DNA of 64,000 bases. Source: Zantedeschia hybrid cultivar (Eukaryota; Streptophyta; Magnoliopsida; Alismatales; Araceae). This document shows positions 48,749 to 60,800 of the stretch, piece after piece. Within the stretch, counting starts at the first letter, position 1. The number at the start of each line of letters is the position of its first letter. The stretch is from assembly GCA_030544215.1 (NCBI GenBank), contig JARZZO010000001.1:71326456-71390455 (forward strand), in the 5' to 3' direction. The position numbers and the translations under genes were made by a program. The notes under the pieces are model-generated. The model did no database searches, had not been told where the DNA came from, and was given only the letters and a program-made list of their open reading frames with translations.

Positions 48749-50965
48749 GTACCAAGGCTCTGTTCTGTAGGACATCCTTTTGTTGAAGTAGAAAACAGAT
48801 CAGACTGCCTGAGCAGGGGCATGTAGATGCATGTCCTGGACTGGGTCTGTTTAGGTGTTGTTTCTTGTATCCTGCTTCAAAATTTCATGCTCTTCTGCAT
48901 AACGTGAAAGGCATCACCAAAATTTGGATTGTTACCTTCTTTGGTTAATCCATATTTTTTACGTAACTTTGGGTGTGGCATCTCTAACCTTCACCCCTTT
49001 AAGTTATCCGGAAAGAAATCTTGCGTACATTTTAGTTGAAATCCAAGTTGATGTGAGCCGGTAAAAAGGATGAATCCTTTCTCGTGTTTGACCAGTCTTT
49101 TATAATCCGGTATGATAACAAATGCTTATAAAAGCTTTACCAAGAAAAAATCACAGATATTCGGGGTGTAAAAGGATATCTATCGGATGGAATCGTGGCC
49201 GTATCATCTTCCTTGTAAGGAAAGGCTGTATCCTTTTATTAATCCTTGGCTGCACGTTTCTCATTAACAAAGAATCGTTGAGTTGACGTGGGCTTCGTAA
49301 ACTGACATCAGCATCCTCCTTGACAAATAGCCATCTAGGTTAGTCTTGGGGTCTCATTTGCGAGGTGAGCCATATCAACAATTAGGGCTGTCAAAATGGG
49401 CCGGACCCGTTAGTAGACCTGTTAAGTTTGGGTCCGGGCATCACGGTACCCAATATAAGCCATGCTGTTGTTACACAGTATATGGACTTATAATAATTAG
49501 ATGAGTAATACTTGCTGCAATGCTCCAGCGCTTAAAAGAATATGCCAAGTAGTGGACTTTGAGTTTGCATCATAATTATTAACTGATCAAGAATTGTATA
49601 TTGTATCTCAACTATTAACTTCAATATTTGTGATATTTTTTGTTTCAAAAATTTAGGGTTATCTTTTTCACAGTTATTTTTATCTAACTTTAAACTTATA
49701 GTGACATCAATAGCATAACAATGTTAGTGTGCATGAGATTTCTATTCTTCTTGGAGCTTGTGCATATAAAGTATTGTTTTCAACAAAAATCGCATATTTA
49801 TTACTCTTGTAATATAACTGAGAATGTCAATCACGTGAAAAAGGGTCACAAAATAGTCTTATTGCACACATCCAAGTGGTCTTGCTATTAGCAAATAGTT
49901 CTTTGCACTTAACAGACATTCTTAATAATATATGTGAAAATTTAAATTCCTAATCTATAATGTGGTTTAATTCAAAATCCACACTGATTCTAGAATAATG
50001 GGTCCCACTAGGTTATGTGACCCAGTTTGATTTGTTACACCAATAGATTAAATAAAATTTAGGGTTTTTTTTTTCATTTTTAATCTCTGCAAATATTTAT
50101 ATAACATAAATGATCGTGATTTGTGTATATAACGTTGATGCCTGAAAACTTATTTTTCCTTGAAAACGAGTCTTTCTAATTAATCGTTGTATAAAAGATG
50201 AAAATAGATGATGAAAATAAAAAACTTATTAGACCTAAAGTTTGGTGGGACTAGAGGCTAGATATGTAAGATACAATATGGATTTTTTTTTCTAAGATTC
50301 GAAAGTTTGGAGCTAGGGGCTAAAAATTTAAAAAATCTAAAACTTTTTGTTTAATCTAATCCGATGTATATATAGGTCAAATGATCTTAATCTTCAATCT
50401 ACAATAGATAGTATGTAGATTATCTATCAATCAGATCCGGCTCATTAATTTGCAGCCCAGGCGCTGTCCAAATATGAAATTAAGTCTCCAGAGCTTAAAT
50501 TCAATAAATTATTTAAGGTGGATGCAACACAATGATATATGCTAGGCGTGATGGGATATCCAATTTTTAAGAAGGACGTACCATCTTCTTTAAACTACAA
50601 GTTAATTAGGGAAAGAGTACGGTTCCTCGTCTCAATATGGATTTAGACTGAACTCAATCAGTAGGAGCAAAGAATTTTTCATAAAACTCTTTCTCGGGAA
50701 TGAGAAAAGCATCATACGAAAGAATTTTTTAAAACTATATAAGAACTTAGAGAATGTCTATCTTAAGGAAACTATATAAGAACTTATAATATTCATTCAA
50801 GTATAGAAAAATCTACGTTCTTATAGTCTAACAAGCACATACATAGTCCGATGCTGGCTGTTATACTGAAACAAAATGGGACTTCAGGCAAGAAGAAACC
50901 AATGTCTCCAAACAGTACTGTGATAAGTGATAGAGCCCGAAGAGAATAGAAAGATATGTTCGAAC
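48749..50965. other. Intergenic spacer with a hAT-like terminal remnant
   Basis: The bS6 3' UTR probably covers the first few hundred bases. At 49386-49450 the start TAGGGCTGTCAAAATGGGCC and following GGACCCG stretches resemble the terminus of plant hAT elements with no partner end. At 49505 AGTAATACTTGCTGCA matches the TIR family seen at 34101. No gene is supported. Confidence 0.4.
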
Positions 50966-51846
50966 CTATCTGACGAGGCAGAATCCGATTCGGCTCATTG
51001 AAGCAAGCCCAAACCCCGCTCAGCCCAGCAGCAGCAGTGCAAGGCCCTCAGGGAGCCTTCGGCCCATCAGCGGCCCAACAGCCCTCGGCTCGTAAGTGGC
51101 ACCGTCGCTCCCGGCCCAACAGGCTTCAGCCCATCAGCGGCCCACCAGCCTACGGCCCGGGAACAGCGCGGCAGCCTAGGGCCCAACAGGCTTCGGCCCA
51201 TCAGCGACCCAACCCCCTTCGGCCCGATAGCCGAGTTCGGCCCACTCCGGTGGCGGACCAGGCACTATGGCGGTTTACCAGTAAGCCCGCATTTAGTCCT
51301 ATATCGGCTACCACCGTTAACCATCCTCTATCCTCTGCTATAAATATAAGCCTCCGAGACCCTTAAGGACTACGGTCCGAAAAGCATTAAAGCTACTCTT
51401 TGCCTTCTGAATAGAATCTTCTTCAGGAGCTAACTTGACCGTCGGAGGGGGTTCCTTAGGGCCGAAGCCCGGGACTCCAGCTGACCGATTTTCTTCTTCT
51501 TTCCCTCCTGCAGGAGCTCGGTTCGAATCATCGCCGACCTTCCCGAGTCGGTCTCGACCGCCGACCTCGGACTCCTCTCCCTGGTCTCGACGCCGTGCGC
51601 CGGCTGCCCCCGCGATAGAGGAGACTCGGCCTCGCGTCGCCCCTTCGTCCGTCGAAGGAGCCTCGCCCTCGACTTCCCGGAGCAAGCCAGCCACCGACCG
51701 AGCACCCCTCGGCCTTCGGACCTTCGGCTTCGCCTCTGCATCCTTCGCCTTCCGGATCCCCGTCGGGCCTCTGAACACCGATCCGACCCAGCTCTGGATC
51801 CTTCTCTTCGGATTCCGGCTTCGGAATCCGGTTGTGATAGCTTTGG

Positions 51847-52896
51847 CTACATCACGTGGCGCAGCCGAGGGTAAGTCGGAGGAGCTTCGGCAGGAGGAGC
51901 GGCAGCACTTCCTTCGCCGCCCCGCGGAGTCTCCCCGGGAGGTAGGTATGGAAAGGCCCGCTCCGGATCGAACTGAGGGTCCGGCCATACCCGGGCATTC
52001 ACCAGCCGCTCCGCCTTACTGAGAAGCCCCCAGATGTTGTACGGGGCCATGATCTGGATGTGGCCCACGAGGGTGCTCTGGATGGAGGTAAGAGCGGGAG
52101 GATCCGAGAGGCCTGCGGCCAGCGGCGCCCATTCGGTAGGGAAGGGCCACACGCCCTTCTCATTCTCCGGCAGAGAAATGAGGATGAATTTCCTCTTCCA
52201 GCCGTGGATGGATGAGGGCTTCCCGGAGAAGATGCTTCGGCCGATCCGAGGGACGAAGCAATACCACTCGGATCTCCCCTGCCTCTGGATTTTAAAGAGG
52301 TAGCGGAAGACGTTGATGGAAGGAGTAATCCGTATACGGGCGAAAACGGCCAAGAAACCGTATACGGTGCGCCAGGAATTGGGAAAAAGCTGAGACGGGG
52401 CCAGCCCGTAGAAGCAAAGAAGATTGATGACGAAAGTGGGAAGAGGAAGACGAAAGCCCGCCTGGAAACTATCTACATAGATAGAGAAGGAACCCGGGCG
52501 GGGAGTATTGGCCCTGGTGGTGGAGCCAGGCCGGTAAGGGGTCGTCCAAGAAGGAAGCTGGAAGTAAGAAGCAAGGTTGCTGACCTCTTCGTCCGAAAGG
52601 GCGCAGGATGCTTCAGAAGCAGTGTCGGGACGACGACGTCCCGAGGTGGAAGCCCGGCCCGGGTTCCGGACCTCCACGGAGGCCTCGGCCCCGGAAGCCT
52701 CGGGCTCTTCAGACATCACAGAGGCGAGGGAATCCAAGGTGAGGGGAGATGACAGAGAAGACTTGGGAGAGTGGGAAGGAGTATACTCCTCGTCCGAAGG
52801 AGTAATCTCGCTAGAAGAGGAGCTTCGGACCATAAGGTCGCGAAGGGGAGAAGGGAGGTCGAGGCTTACTCTCAGGAAGGGGAAAAAATCTCTCAT
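51847..52896 (-). CDS. Antisense ORF, gypsy-associated Transposase_28-like protein
   Basis: This is the only long frame of the LTR element and runs opposite to its LTR promoter. The frame is open from 53250, but a minus-strand TATA box (TTATAAATAG, about 53107-53098) implies transcription from near 53070, so I place the start at the first Met after it (MRDFFPFL, 52896). The protein has a Ser/acidic-rich N-terminal part, then a folded part with SFSIYVDSFQAGFRLPLP, FVINLLCFYGLAPSQLFPNS and NVFRYLF, and a Pro-rich end. This recalls the 'putative gypsy type transposon' domain of plants, of unknown function. The stop codon lies inside the 5' LTR. The protein could still be expressed, as the frame is intact. 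Confidence 0.6.
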   Translation of the reverse strand: MRDFFPFLRVSLDLPSPLRDLMVRSSSSSEITPSDEEYTPSHSPKSSLSSPLTLDSLASVMSEEPEASGAEASVEVRNPGRASTSGRRRPDTASEASCALSDEEVSNLASYFQLPSWTTPYRPGSTTRANTPRPGSFSIYVDSFQAGFRLPLPTFVINLLCFYGLAPSQLFPNSWRTVYGFLAVFARIRITPSINVFRYLFKIQRQGRSEWYCFVPRIGRSIFSGKPSSIHGWKRKFILISLPENEKGVWPFPTEWAPLAAGLSDPPALTSIQSTLVGHIQIMAPYNIWGLLSKAERLVNARVWPDPQFDPERAFPYLPPGETPRGGEGSAAAPPAEAPPTYPRLRHVM

Positions 52897-53093
52897 GAAC
52901 CGAGCGCAGCCTCTCAAGCCACCCAGCTCCACCAACAAGGCGCTCTGAGGGATGGAGATCCTCCCGCGGTGGCCAGCGAGCTCGGACGACGCCTTCGGAG
53001 AGCTAGCCTTTCGCCTGAGAGGAGAGAGAGCTCGGGTGATCGCGGAAGCAACGCAGACGCAGCAGCAGGAAGAAGAACAGTGCCCTGACTGAG

Positions 53094-53110
53094 GGCTTCT
53101 ATTTATAAGC
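53094..53110 (-). promoter_or_regulatory. Internal TATA box for the antisense ORF
   Basis: On the minus strand GCTTATAAATAGAAGCC gives a good plant TATA box about 200 bases upstream of the first downstream Met of the antisense frame. It lies inside the retrotransposon body, outside both LTRs. Confidence 0.5.
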
Positions 53111-54638
53111 TCCATCCGAAGCGCCTCCCGCCGAAGCCAACGGCCGAGATCGTCCCCTTCGTCCCACCGCTCCTCTCGGATGCCCGCCACGTGCACCGTC
53201 CTTCGGCAATGATGACGGGCCGGCTCTGGGACTTGAAGCAGAGCGATCAACGGCCGAAAGCGCTCCGACCCTTCGGCTGATCACCCGGATGCCCGCCACG
53301 TGTCCCGATCCGCGTGCCGAAGAAGGGAGCGGCGGCAATCCGAGTGGAACCTCGGGCAGAGAGCCGAGGCGATCCGCGACCCGCGGGCGGTCAGGATCCT
53401 TTTGTGCTTTTGACGGAGCGGCCGGATGCGCGACGCGTGTCCCGTGCTTCTTCGCGAGGCGACGCTCATCCCGTCCATTTAATGAAGCCTGGCACAAGCC
53501 AGAGGGCTCGGCCCTTCGCCTTCAGGGCCGAGAGCCTTCGTCGCCACTCTGAATGAAGACGAAGTAACCGCATAGCCCTCGGCCGACCGAAGGCACCCTC
53601 TTCTCTAAGAAAAAGAACAGAGCTTCGGGTAAGACACCTGTTACGCTATTTTCCTACTAGCTTCGGGCTATACTCTCGCCATCTCAGAACTGAGGAAGAC
53701 AAGAGTGGGGGGCTATGTGATGAGGCAGAATCCGATTCGGCCCACTGAAGCAAGCCCAAACCCCGCTCAGCCTAGCAGCAGCAGTGCAAAGCCCTCAGGG
53801 AGCCTTCGGCCCATCAGCGGCCCAACAGCCCTCGGCCCGTAAGCGGCACCGTCGCTCCCGGCCCAACAGGCTTCAGCCCATCAGCGGCCCACCAGCCTAC
53901 GGCCCGGGAATAGCGCGGCAGCCCAGGGCCCAACATGCTTCGGCCCATCAGCGGCCCAACCCCCTTCGGCCCGATAGTCGAGTCCGGCCCACTCCGGTGG
54001 CGGACCAGGCACTATGGCGGTTTACCAGTAAGCCCGCATTTAGTCCTATATCGGCTACCACCGTTAACCATCCTCTATCCTCTGCTATAAATACACCGCT
54101 ATTTATTGCCAAAGGGATGCTCTCTTAAGCCTCCGAGACCCTTAAGGACTACGGTCCGAAAAGCATTAAAGCTACTCTTTGCCTTCTGAATAGAATCTTC
54201 TTCAGGAGCTAACTTGACCGTCGGAGGGGGTTCCTTAGGGCCGAAGCCCGGGACTCCAGCTGACCGGTTTTCTTCTTCTTTTCCTCATGCAGGAACTCGG
54301 TTCGAATCATCGCCGACCTTCCCGAGTCGGTCTCGACCGCCGACCTCGGACTCCTCTCCCTGGTCTCGACGCCGTGCGCCGGCTGCCCCTGCGATAGAGG
54401 AGACTCGGCCTCGCGTCGCCCCTTCGTCCGTCGAAGGAGCCTCGTCCTCGACTTCCCGGAGCAAGCCAGCCACCGACCGAGCACCCCTCGGCCTTCGGAC
54501 CTTCGGCTTCGTCTCTGCATCCTTCGCCTTCCGGATCCCCGTCGGGCTTCTAAACACCGATCCGACCCAGCTCCGGATGCTTTTCTTCGGATTCCGGCTT
54601 CGGAATCCGGTCGTGATAGCTTCGGCTACATCACTATC

Positions 54639-55590
54639 CATATATCAAGTAATTAAAAACACGTATTCCTAACAGCATCACATCACATGGATTCACTGCT
54701 TATCTAGCTACTGGTTCCCAATTATTTATACAAATTTCACTGCAGAACGAGAATGGGGCCCCCCCAGCGTCGGACAAAGGTCCTGGTACATCATAAAAAA
54801 AATTTACGTCCAGGTACAGAGGTCTCTTCTCCACGTGCTTAGTTTTGAAGACCCGGCCGGCACACTGAGATAGGCCTCCGACCTCGATCTCAAAGGGTCA
54901 CACCCAACCCACAAAAACCCATTTGCACACTGTACTGAGAAAACAATTTAAAAGGGATTAGATGGAAAGCTCTAAAGCTAATCCCAAGATCTCACCACTT
55001 TCTTGGGTTGGCGTTGCCGCATGGGATGCCCAACAGGTGTCATGCTATTTCTGATGGTTCCAAACAGTCACACCCCACCTGCCACCCATGGTTTCATACT
55101 TCTCTTATCTCCCCCTTTGTCCAAAACCAGTGGTCCTCCATAAAGGAACCTTTGACGACCCATGGGTTTGTGTGTCAGTTAGGATAAACTGATCGAAAGG
55201 GTAGGGATCCTGCAGCAAAAGGTGTGTGGGGGTGGGCTACTTGGCATGCATGCCCTCTTCCATGGGGTTGGTATCAGCTGAAACCTGGGGCGTCCAAAAC
55301 AAAAGGAACCACCATGTTAACTATTCTTTTACAAGTGGAAACTCTACAAGCAAGAGGGAGGAGTAAAACAGGAGGACTCCATGCATGCTCACCTTGTGGC
55401 TTGTGGTGTTGTTTACCAACTCCGAAGGAGACAAGTAGCTAGTAAAACAGGAGGGAGGGGCCACCCTCCCTCCCGTACATTGTTTACCAGTTTCCAAGGA
55501 GAGGAGTAAAACGGGGGGTCTCCCACCTCAGGGTTCAGACCAAATACCATCAACCAGTTCGTCTGTTTTTCTTCCTTAGTTTCTGCTCAC
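54639..55590. other. Spacer upstream of the nodulin-like gene
   Basis: No gene is seen. Near-duplicate GTAAAACAGGAGG/GAGTAAAAC stretches around 55363, 55441 and 55505, next to GTTGTTTACCA/ACATTGTTTACCAG, show a small local duplication of about 75 bp in the proximal promoter. Confidence 0.4.
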
Positions 55591-55596
55591 AGTGCT

Positions 55597-55606
55597 TATA
55601 AATAGG
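55597..55606 (+). promoter_or_regulatory. TATA box of the early nodulin 93-like gene
   Basis: TATAAATAGG lies 107 bases before the start codon. The transcript should start near 55630 within a CT-rich leader. Confidence 0.75.
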
Positions 55607-55712
55607 TAGCTAGCCCATAACACCCTTCATCACTCAGTGAAGATAGATTTGAGTGCTCTCTCTCTTCTTCCTCGACCTTACAAGGGTATCAGTTCTTCCT
55701 TCCTCAGATCAG

Positions 55713-56420
55713 ATGGCTCCTGTCACACGGCCTTCCCTGGATCAGGAGCTCGCCATGGCCAAACGGTGCTCCCACGGTAACATGCATGCATCCTGCTATA
55801 TATAAATTTGTCATATATATATATACTTGGGACAAAACCCAGCATTTGAAACATTTGTGAGATGTGCTTAATATTTTAACTTGGTGCACCATCTTAATTT
55901 GTTGGTGTGGCATTGCAGAGGGGGTGGTTGCAGGAGCAAAGGCGGCGGTCATCGCGAGCGTCGCAGCCGCGGTTCCCACTGTAAGCGTTATCTCTTCTTT
56001 CATATCATATATATATATATATATATACATCAATTTCCCTACAACTTTGTTGCTCAGAACTAGAATTCTTCTTTTTTTTTGGTTATTTCAACTGACACTT
56101 CTTATATGTACGCGATTTGTGTGAAGCTAGCTAGTGTGAGGATGCTGCCATGGGCAAGAGCCAATCTTAATCACACTGCTCAGGCTCTCATCATCTCAAC
56201 AGGTTCTTAATTAATTTACACTAGTGTATACGGGATTAATTAGATCCATCGCTTGACCTGTTTGGTGTTGATCTGGTCCTCTTTTTAATAATTAATCCCA
56301 CCTCATCTGAACTGGTGCTGAACTCGCATGTTAATTGCAGTCGCTGGGGCTGCATATTTCATCGTGGCCGACAAGACTGTGCTGGCATCAGCTAGAAAGA
56401 ACTCCTTCAAGGATGCTTAA
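55713..56420 (+). CDS. Early nodulin 93-like protein
   Basis: Small protein of the early nodulin 93 family (ENOD93), of unclear biochemical role; family members are linked to nitrogen response and, more recently, mitochondria. Four exons, 55713-55776, 55919-55980, 56127-56202 and 56341-56420, join in frame to give 93 residues. Diagnostic segments are LAMAKRCSHEGVVAGAKAAV, ASVRMLPWARANLNHTAQAL and AAYFIVADKTVLASARKNSF. Two hydrophobic stretches (Ala/Val-rich near 25-42 and AGAAYFIVA near 70-78) suggest membrane association. All introns are GT-AG. The family, not a nodulation function, is what the sequence supports. Confidence 0.9.
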
Positions 56421-57520
56421 TCCTGGAAACATGAGCGCACAGAGTACTCCAGTGCATGTACATGCTGCAGGGAAATTTGAAATCGGTGTCACAGAGTGAT
56501 GACGAATGTTCATGATGATGACGACGAAAATGGTGTTTGTGTAATATCAGGAGGGCATGGAAATAAATTAAGCATGGTTTCACTGTGAACTCTTTTTAAG
56601 TGTTCATGCGTTGGTGGTGCTGTGAGCCTTACATAAATATATATTAATCCAACTATATATCATGCATGTTTAAGTCCGGAATTAATGTTCATCTGATCGG
56701 ATTCTAAGCTAAATTAACCAGTATTTTGATGATGAGCTACATGTATAATTAAACTTGGTCCATTCTCTTCTAAAATTAAACATTGAGCTTAATTTTTATG
56801 GGATTATTTTGATAATAAATATTTTTTCCAATTCCGGTGAAAATGGGTTCGTCCACTTTAATCTATTGACTTTTGTAATAATTCATACAAAAAGTAAAAG
56901 AATTTTAACAAAACCATTTATAAACAGGGTCAAGTATACCCAATTCATTAAATGGTGGCTAAATTTGGGCTGGGTTAAAATTGTGTTAAGTTATTTTAAA
57001 TTTAAGTTAGACTCAAATTATCACATAATTTAACTTAGCTTGTCCAATTTACATCCTTAACTGCTTTTATCGGTAGGTGTGAAATTTGTGGCAAGGAAAG
57101 GTGTCAAATAAAAACCTATATTCCAAACGCATAATAATAAAAAAAAGATATTTCTCCTACATTCATATACAAATGAAGCACATTACTACAAGTTAATAGT
57201 TAATATGTTGGATGGAGACTAAAATGTGGGGGTTGGAATTGTCTGTAGCATTCGTACGGCATCTTAAATACATTCATATACAAATGAAGCACTGTTTGTA
57301 GAATAGATTATTCAGAATTATTTATCTGAATTAACATATATTAAAATAAAAAATGTTTACTTTTGATAGTTCTCCGGTATTTACTTGCGGAACAAAAAAG
57401 ATAAATAATTTTTAGGTCTAAGGTCGAATTGTTTATTCTTTTTATTTTAATATAAATGATTTTAATCTGATATAAATTATTCTGTCCATCTAATTAAAAT
57501 TAGTCATATTCTAAAAATAA
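56421..57520. other. Intergenic spacer
   Basis: 3' UTR of the preceding gene, then AT-rich DNA with degraded GGGCTGGGTTAAAAT-type sequence near 56970 that resembles decayed hAT material. No gene is supported. Confidence 0.4.
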
Positions 57521-57811
57521 GGTGTCTTATTTTTTTTCTAATTCTGCAAACTTTGAAAAGATGCCACAAGAACAAGAGCGTGTATTGGTCGGGCGTCTTG
57601 CAACCGGCGCAGAGGGATTTGATCCCTTTCGGCCTAACCAGCTAGCTAGCCGTACACGGAAGAGTAGGAACCTCCCATGCATTCTCCCCTGTCCTCCCTC
57701 CCTCCCCCCCCCCCACACACACACTCTCTCTCTCTCTCTTGTTGCGCGGAGTTTTCTAGTCCTTGCGGGGCAAGGAGTTTCAGAGGAAGGGGGGTTGCAG
57801 GAGAACAAGGC

Positions 57812-60800
57812 ATGGCTGCATGTGAGTTTCTTCTTTTTTCCCCCCGCTTTTCCATCTTTGATTCGGACCCAGCTTCGTTTTGATTCATCCTGTCTTATGG
57901 GAAGCACAAAGATACAATCTTGTGTGTGTCATCTGACGATCTTCGGTTCCTTTTTTGTTTGAAAATTGCAATCTTTTTCGTCCTTTTTGTCTCATAGGCG
58001 AGGTAATTCTGTGTCCTTGCTTCGTATTCTCCTTGACTTCATCATATTTTTGTTGGGTTGCGAATTGGCTCTTGTAAGGCTCCGCAATGGAGCTTCTTTC
58101 TTCGGGGTTTGCCGCTTTCCAGATGCCTTGGATGCGGTTGTAACGGTGTTCTAGCGGAATTTTCCTCTGCATGCTGTGCAGTTCCCAGAGCCTTTGGCTA
58201 AAGAATTGCTAAACTTTGTTTCTTCACAGCCGTGAGCGTACTCGCTTGCTGCTGGTGGAATCGGTTCTCTAGTCATATTTGCGACCATTTTGGTTCTAAG
58301 CTATGGATGCGTTCGGCTCCTTTTTGTCCTCTGTCAAAATTGCAAATTTTGCTGGTTAAGATTCCCCTTCTCCACAGTGGGCTCCCCGCATTATTAATAA
58401 AATCAGTTTCTGTTGAGTTTCATATTAACCCGTTACAAAATCAGTTTATCTTCTCTCTTTCTAACAAGAAGCTATCTCTAATACTCCGTATAATAATATG
58501 TTAAATAGACTAAATCAGTAGATTATCAACAACACAAGTTAGCCATGTTTTGAAACTTGAGTAAGAAAGAACTCCGAAATTAAGCGTGCTTGGGCGAGAG
58601 AAGTCTCAGGATAGGTGATTGTAATACTACGTATAAGAATATGTTAAATAGACTAAATCAATAGACTACCAACAACACCGGTTAGCTATTTTTCGGAACT
58701 CGAGTTAGAAAGAACTCCGAAGTTAAACATGTTGACTTGGAAGAAGTCTCAGGATGAATGACTTTTTTGAAAAGTCTACCGACTAACATAATTGTTGGGC
58801 CAGTTAGCTCATTGAGTTATCACAAAATAGTATCAGAGCTACGAACCAGTCGACAGTATGGAATCTAAGTGACACACAGAGTAGAGTGTTACACTATGAA
58901 ATGACTACCCTAGAGTGTGAAGCCGCATAGTGGGAGCTACCTCTTGAGCTTGTGGAGGCCAAACTAGAATCCTACATGCCTGGTAGATTGGTTATGAATT
59001 ATGTGTAATATGGTCCTGATGAGGACGTTGGATTTTTAAGGAGGATAGATTGTAATATCCCATATAAGAATATATTAAATAAATTAAATCAGTAGACTAC
59101 CAACAACATCGATTAGTCATTTTTCGTAACTCAAGTTGGAAAGAACTCCGAAGCTAAGCGTGCTCAGTTGGGAGAAGTCTCATGATAGATGATCTTCTTG
59201 GGAAGTCTACCAACTAGCACAATTGTTGGACCAATTAGCTGATTGTGTTGTCACAAAATAGTATCAAAGCTACGAACTAGTCGAAATTGTGGGAGTTAAG
59301 TGTCACACAGGGAAAAGTGCTACACCATGAAAGGGTTATCCTAAAGTGTGAAATCGCATGGTAGGAGCCACCTCTTGAGTCTATGGGGGGTATATCTAGA
59401 ATCCTACCTGCCTGGTAGATTGGTTGTGGATTATGTGTAATATGATTCCGACGAGGACACCATGCTTTTAAGGGGGGGTAGATTGTAATACTTTGTATAA
59501 GAATATGTTAAATAGACTAAATCAGTAAACTACCAACAATACCGGTTAGTTATTTTTCAGAACTCGAGTTGGAAAGAACTCCGAATTCAAGTGTGCTCAG
59601 TTGGGAGAAGTCCTAGGATAGGTGACCTTCTTGAGAAGTCTACCAACTAGCACAGTTATTGAGCAAGTTAGTTGATTGGGTCGTCACACTATAGGTTGGG
59701 TAAATCTTGTCATATGATCTAAAGAAGCCACTCGCTTCACTTTGTTTTCTAAAACATATACAAACGAATGGTAATGGTTAGTGCCCACTACTTTACATGG
59801 ACTTTTCTTCACTGAATGTTCAACCCTGTGATTTATCACTCAGTGGACAGGATTTTGATGGCGAAATCTGATAATGTAGTGGAAAGCAAATGTTAGCTTC
59901 AAGAAAGCAAGGATTATGTCAAAAATCAAGTCAATCACTAAAATACTGATTGTTGTTTCTAATGATTGAGAATTCCATTGAACTAGAAAAATGTTCTGTT
60001 GCTCAACTGCTGCTCAGAGATTAGGTTGTTTGTGTTTTCTGCAGTGTCTTTTAGGCTTCCCTCTAAGAATCACATTGATTCATTTCCTTCAAGAAACTCT
60101 TATTTTAAGCTGAAAGACTGACCAGACCTCTTTGATACTATTATATATGTGGATGTATATTCTTTTTGTCCTCTTTCAGTGACTAAATTTTATCCTAGTT
60201 ACATATCCTCAAGCTACAAGTGTCAGTTTTGTCACCATTCCAGGGTCGTATTGTCCTCCTGGGAAATCCTTTATTTTTCCATCCCCTATGATTGAAAGAA
60301 TATAAAGATCACTGAAATGCCGACTGTAAATTATGTTAGGATTAGATATCTGCATAGATCTTTGCTTTTTGAAATGGTATAGTTCTACAATTTTCACCTC
60401 CTTTCCATCTAGTGCAATATAGAATTTTATGATGTTGAATACAAGTGTTATTACCATATTAAATACATAAGGTATCAATCAGAATGGTACCCCAAAATGA
60501 CTGAATATTCTCACAAAATAGTAGTTGGTGATTTGAAGCCTTTCAGATTATTGCAATGTTTCTCTGTTTAAGTGGTTTTTCAAACAGATTGAGATTGTGG
60601 CATTTCCTTTTTATGTTGGTTATCATGCATGTTTTGCAAATTCTTCTATGATGGAAAGCTTTCCGGTGGTCCGTGAACCTTTATTGACTACTTCTACAAC
60701 ATTTGAGTGATTTTTAGCGATTTCTGATATGCTAAGAAACATGCAATATATAACTGACATCATTTTCAATGTTATCCATATTTGTCTTCAACCTTATTAA

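Larger units (their letters stand above)
50971..54633 (+). mobile_element. Non-autonomous LTR retrotransposon without gag-pol
   Basis: The 5' LTR (50971-51854, 884 bp) and 3' LTR (53718-54633, 916 bp) both start TGAYGAGGCAGAATCC and end CTACATCA. A perfect 5-bp duplication CTATC flanks the element (50966-50970 and 54634-54638). The LTRs are GC-rich with repeated CTTCGGCCC motifs and carry a TATA box (GCTATAAATA, about 51340). Next to the 5' LTR a TGGCGCAGCCGAGG stretch may be the primer site; a polypurine tract (AAGAGTGGGGGG) precedes the 3' LTR. The internal part is only 1,863 bp and its sole long frame is on the opposite strand. The LTRs differ at scattered sites and by a 32-bp insertion near 54095. 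Confidence 0.9.

Noticed and set aside
50998..52022. Frames of 122 and 195 codons in the 5' LTR, with near copies in the 3' LTR
   Set aside because: GC-rich LTR sequence with repeated CTTCGGCCC; present in both LTRs and not like any gag or pol.
53099..53556. Several frames of 65-132 codons on both strands
   Set aside because: They are chance frames in GC-rich retrotransposon DNA upstream of the antisense TATA box.
56885..57060. Possible hAT remnant with GGGCTGGGTT stretches
   Set aside because: Too decayed, with no second end or target duplication.
57522..57962. 146-codon frame over the BADC promoter and first exon
   Set aside because: Runs through CT/CA microsatellite DNA and the first splice donor; the conserved start MAA(C) is in a different arrangement.
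58567..59640. 5S rRNA genes
   Set aside because: Only the internal-promoter half of 5S rRNA is present, embedded in 205-bp LTRs, as expected for Cassandra elements.
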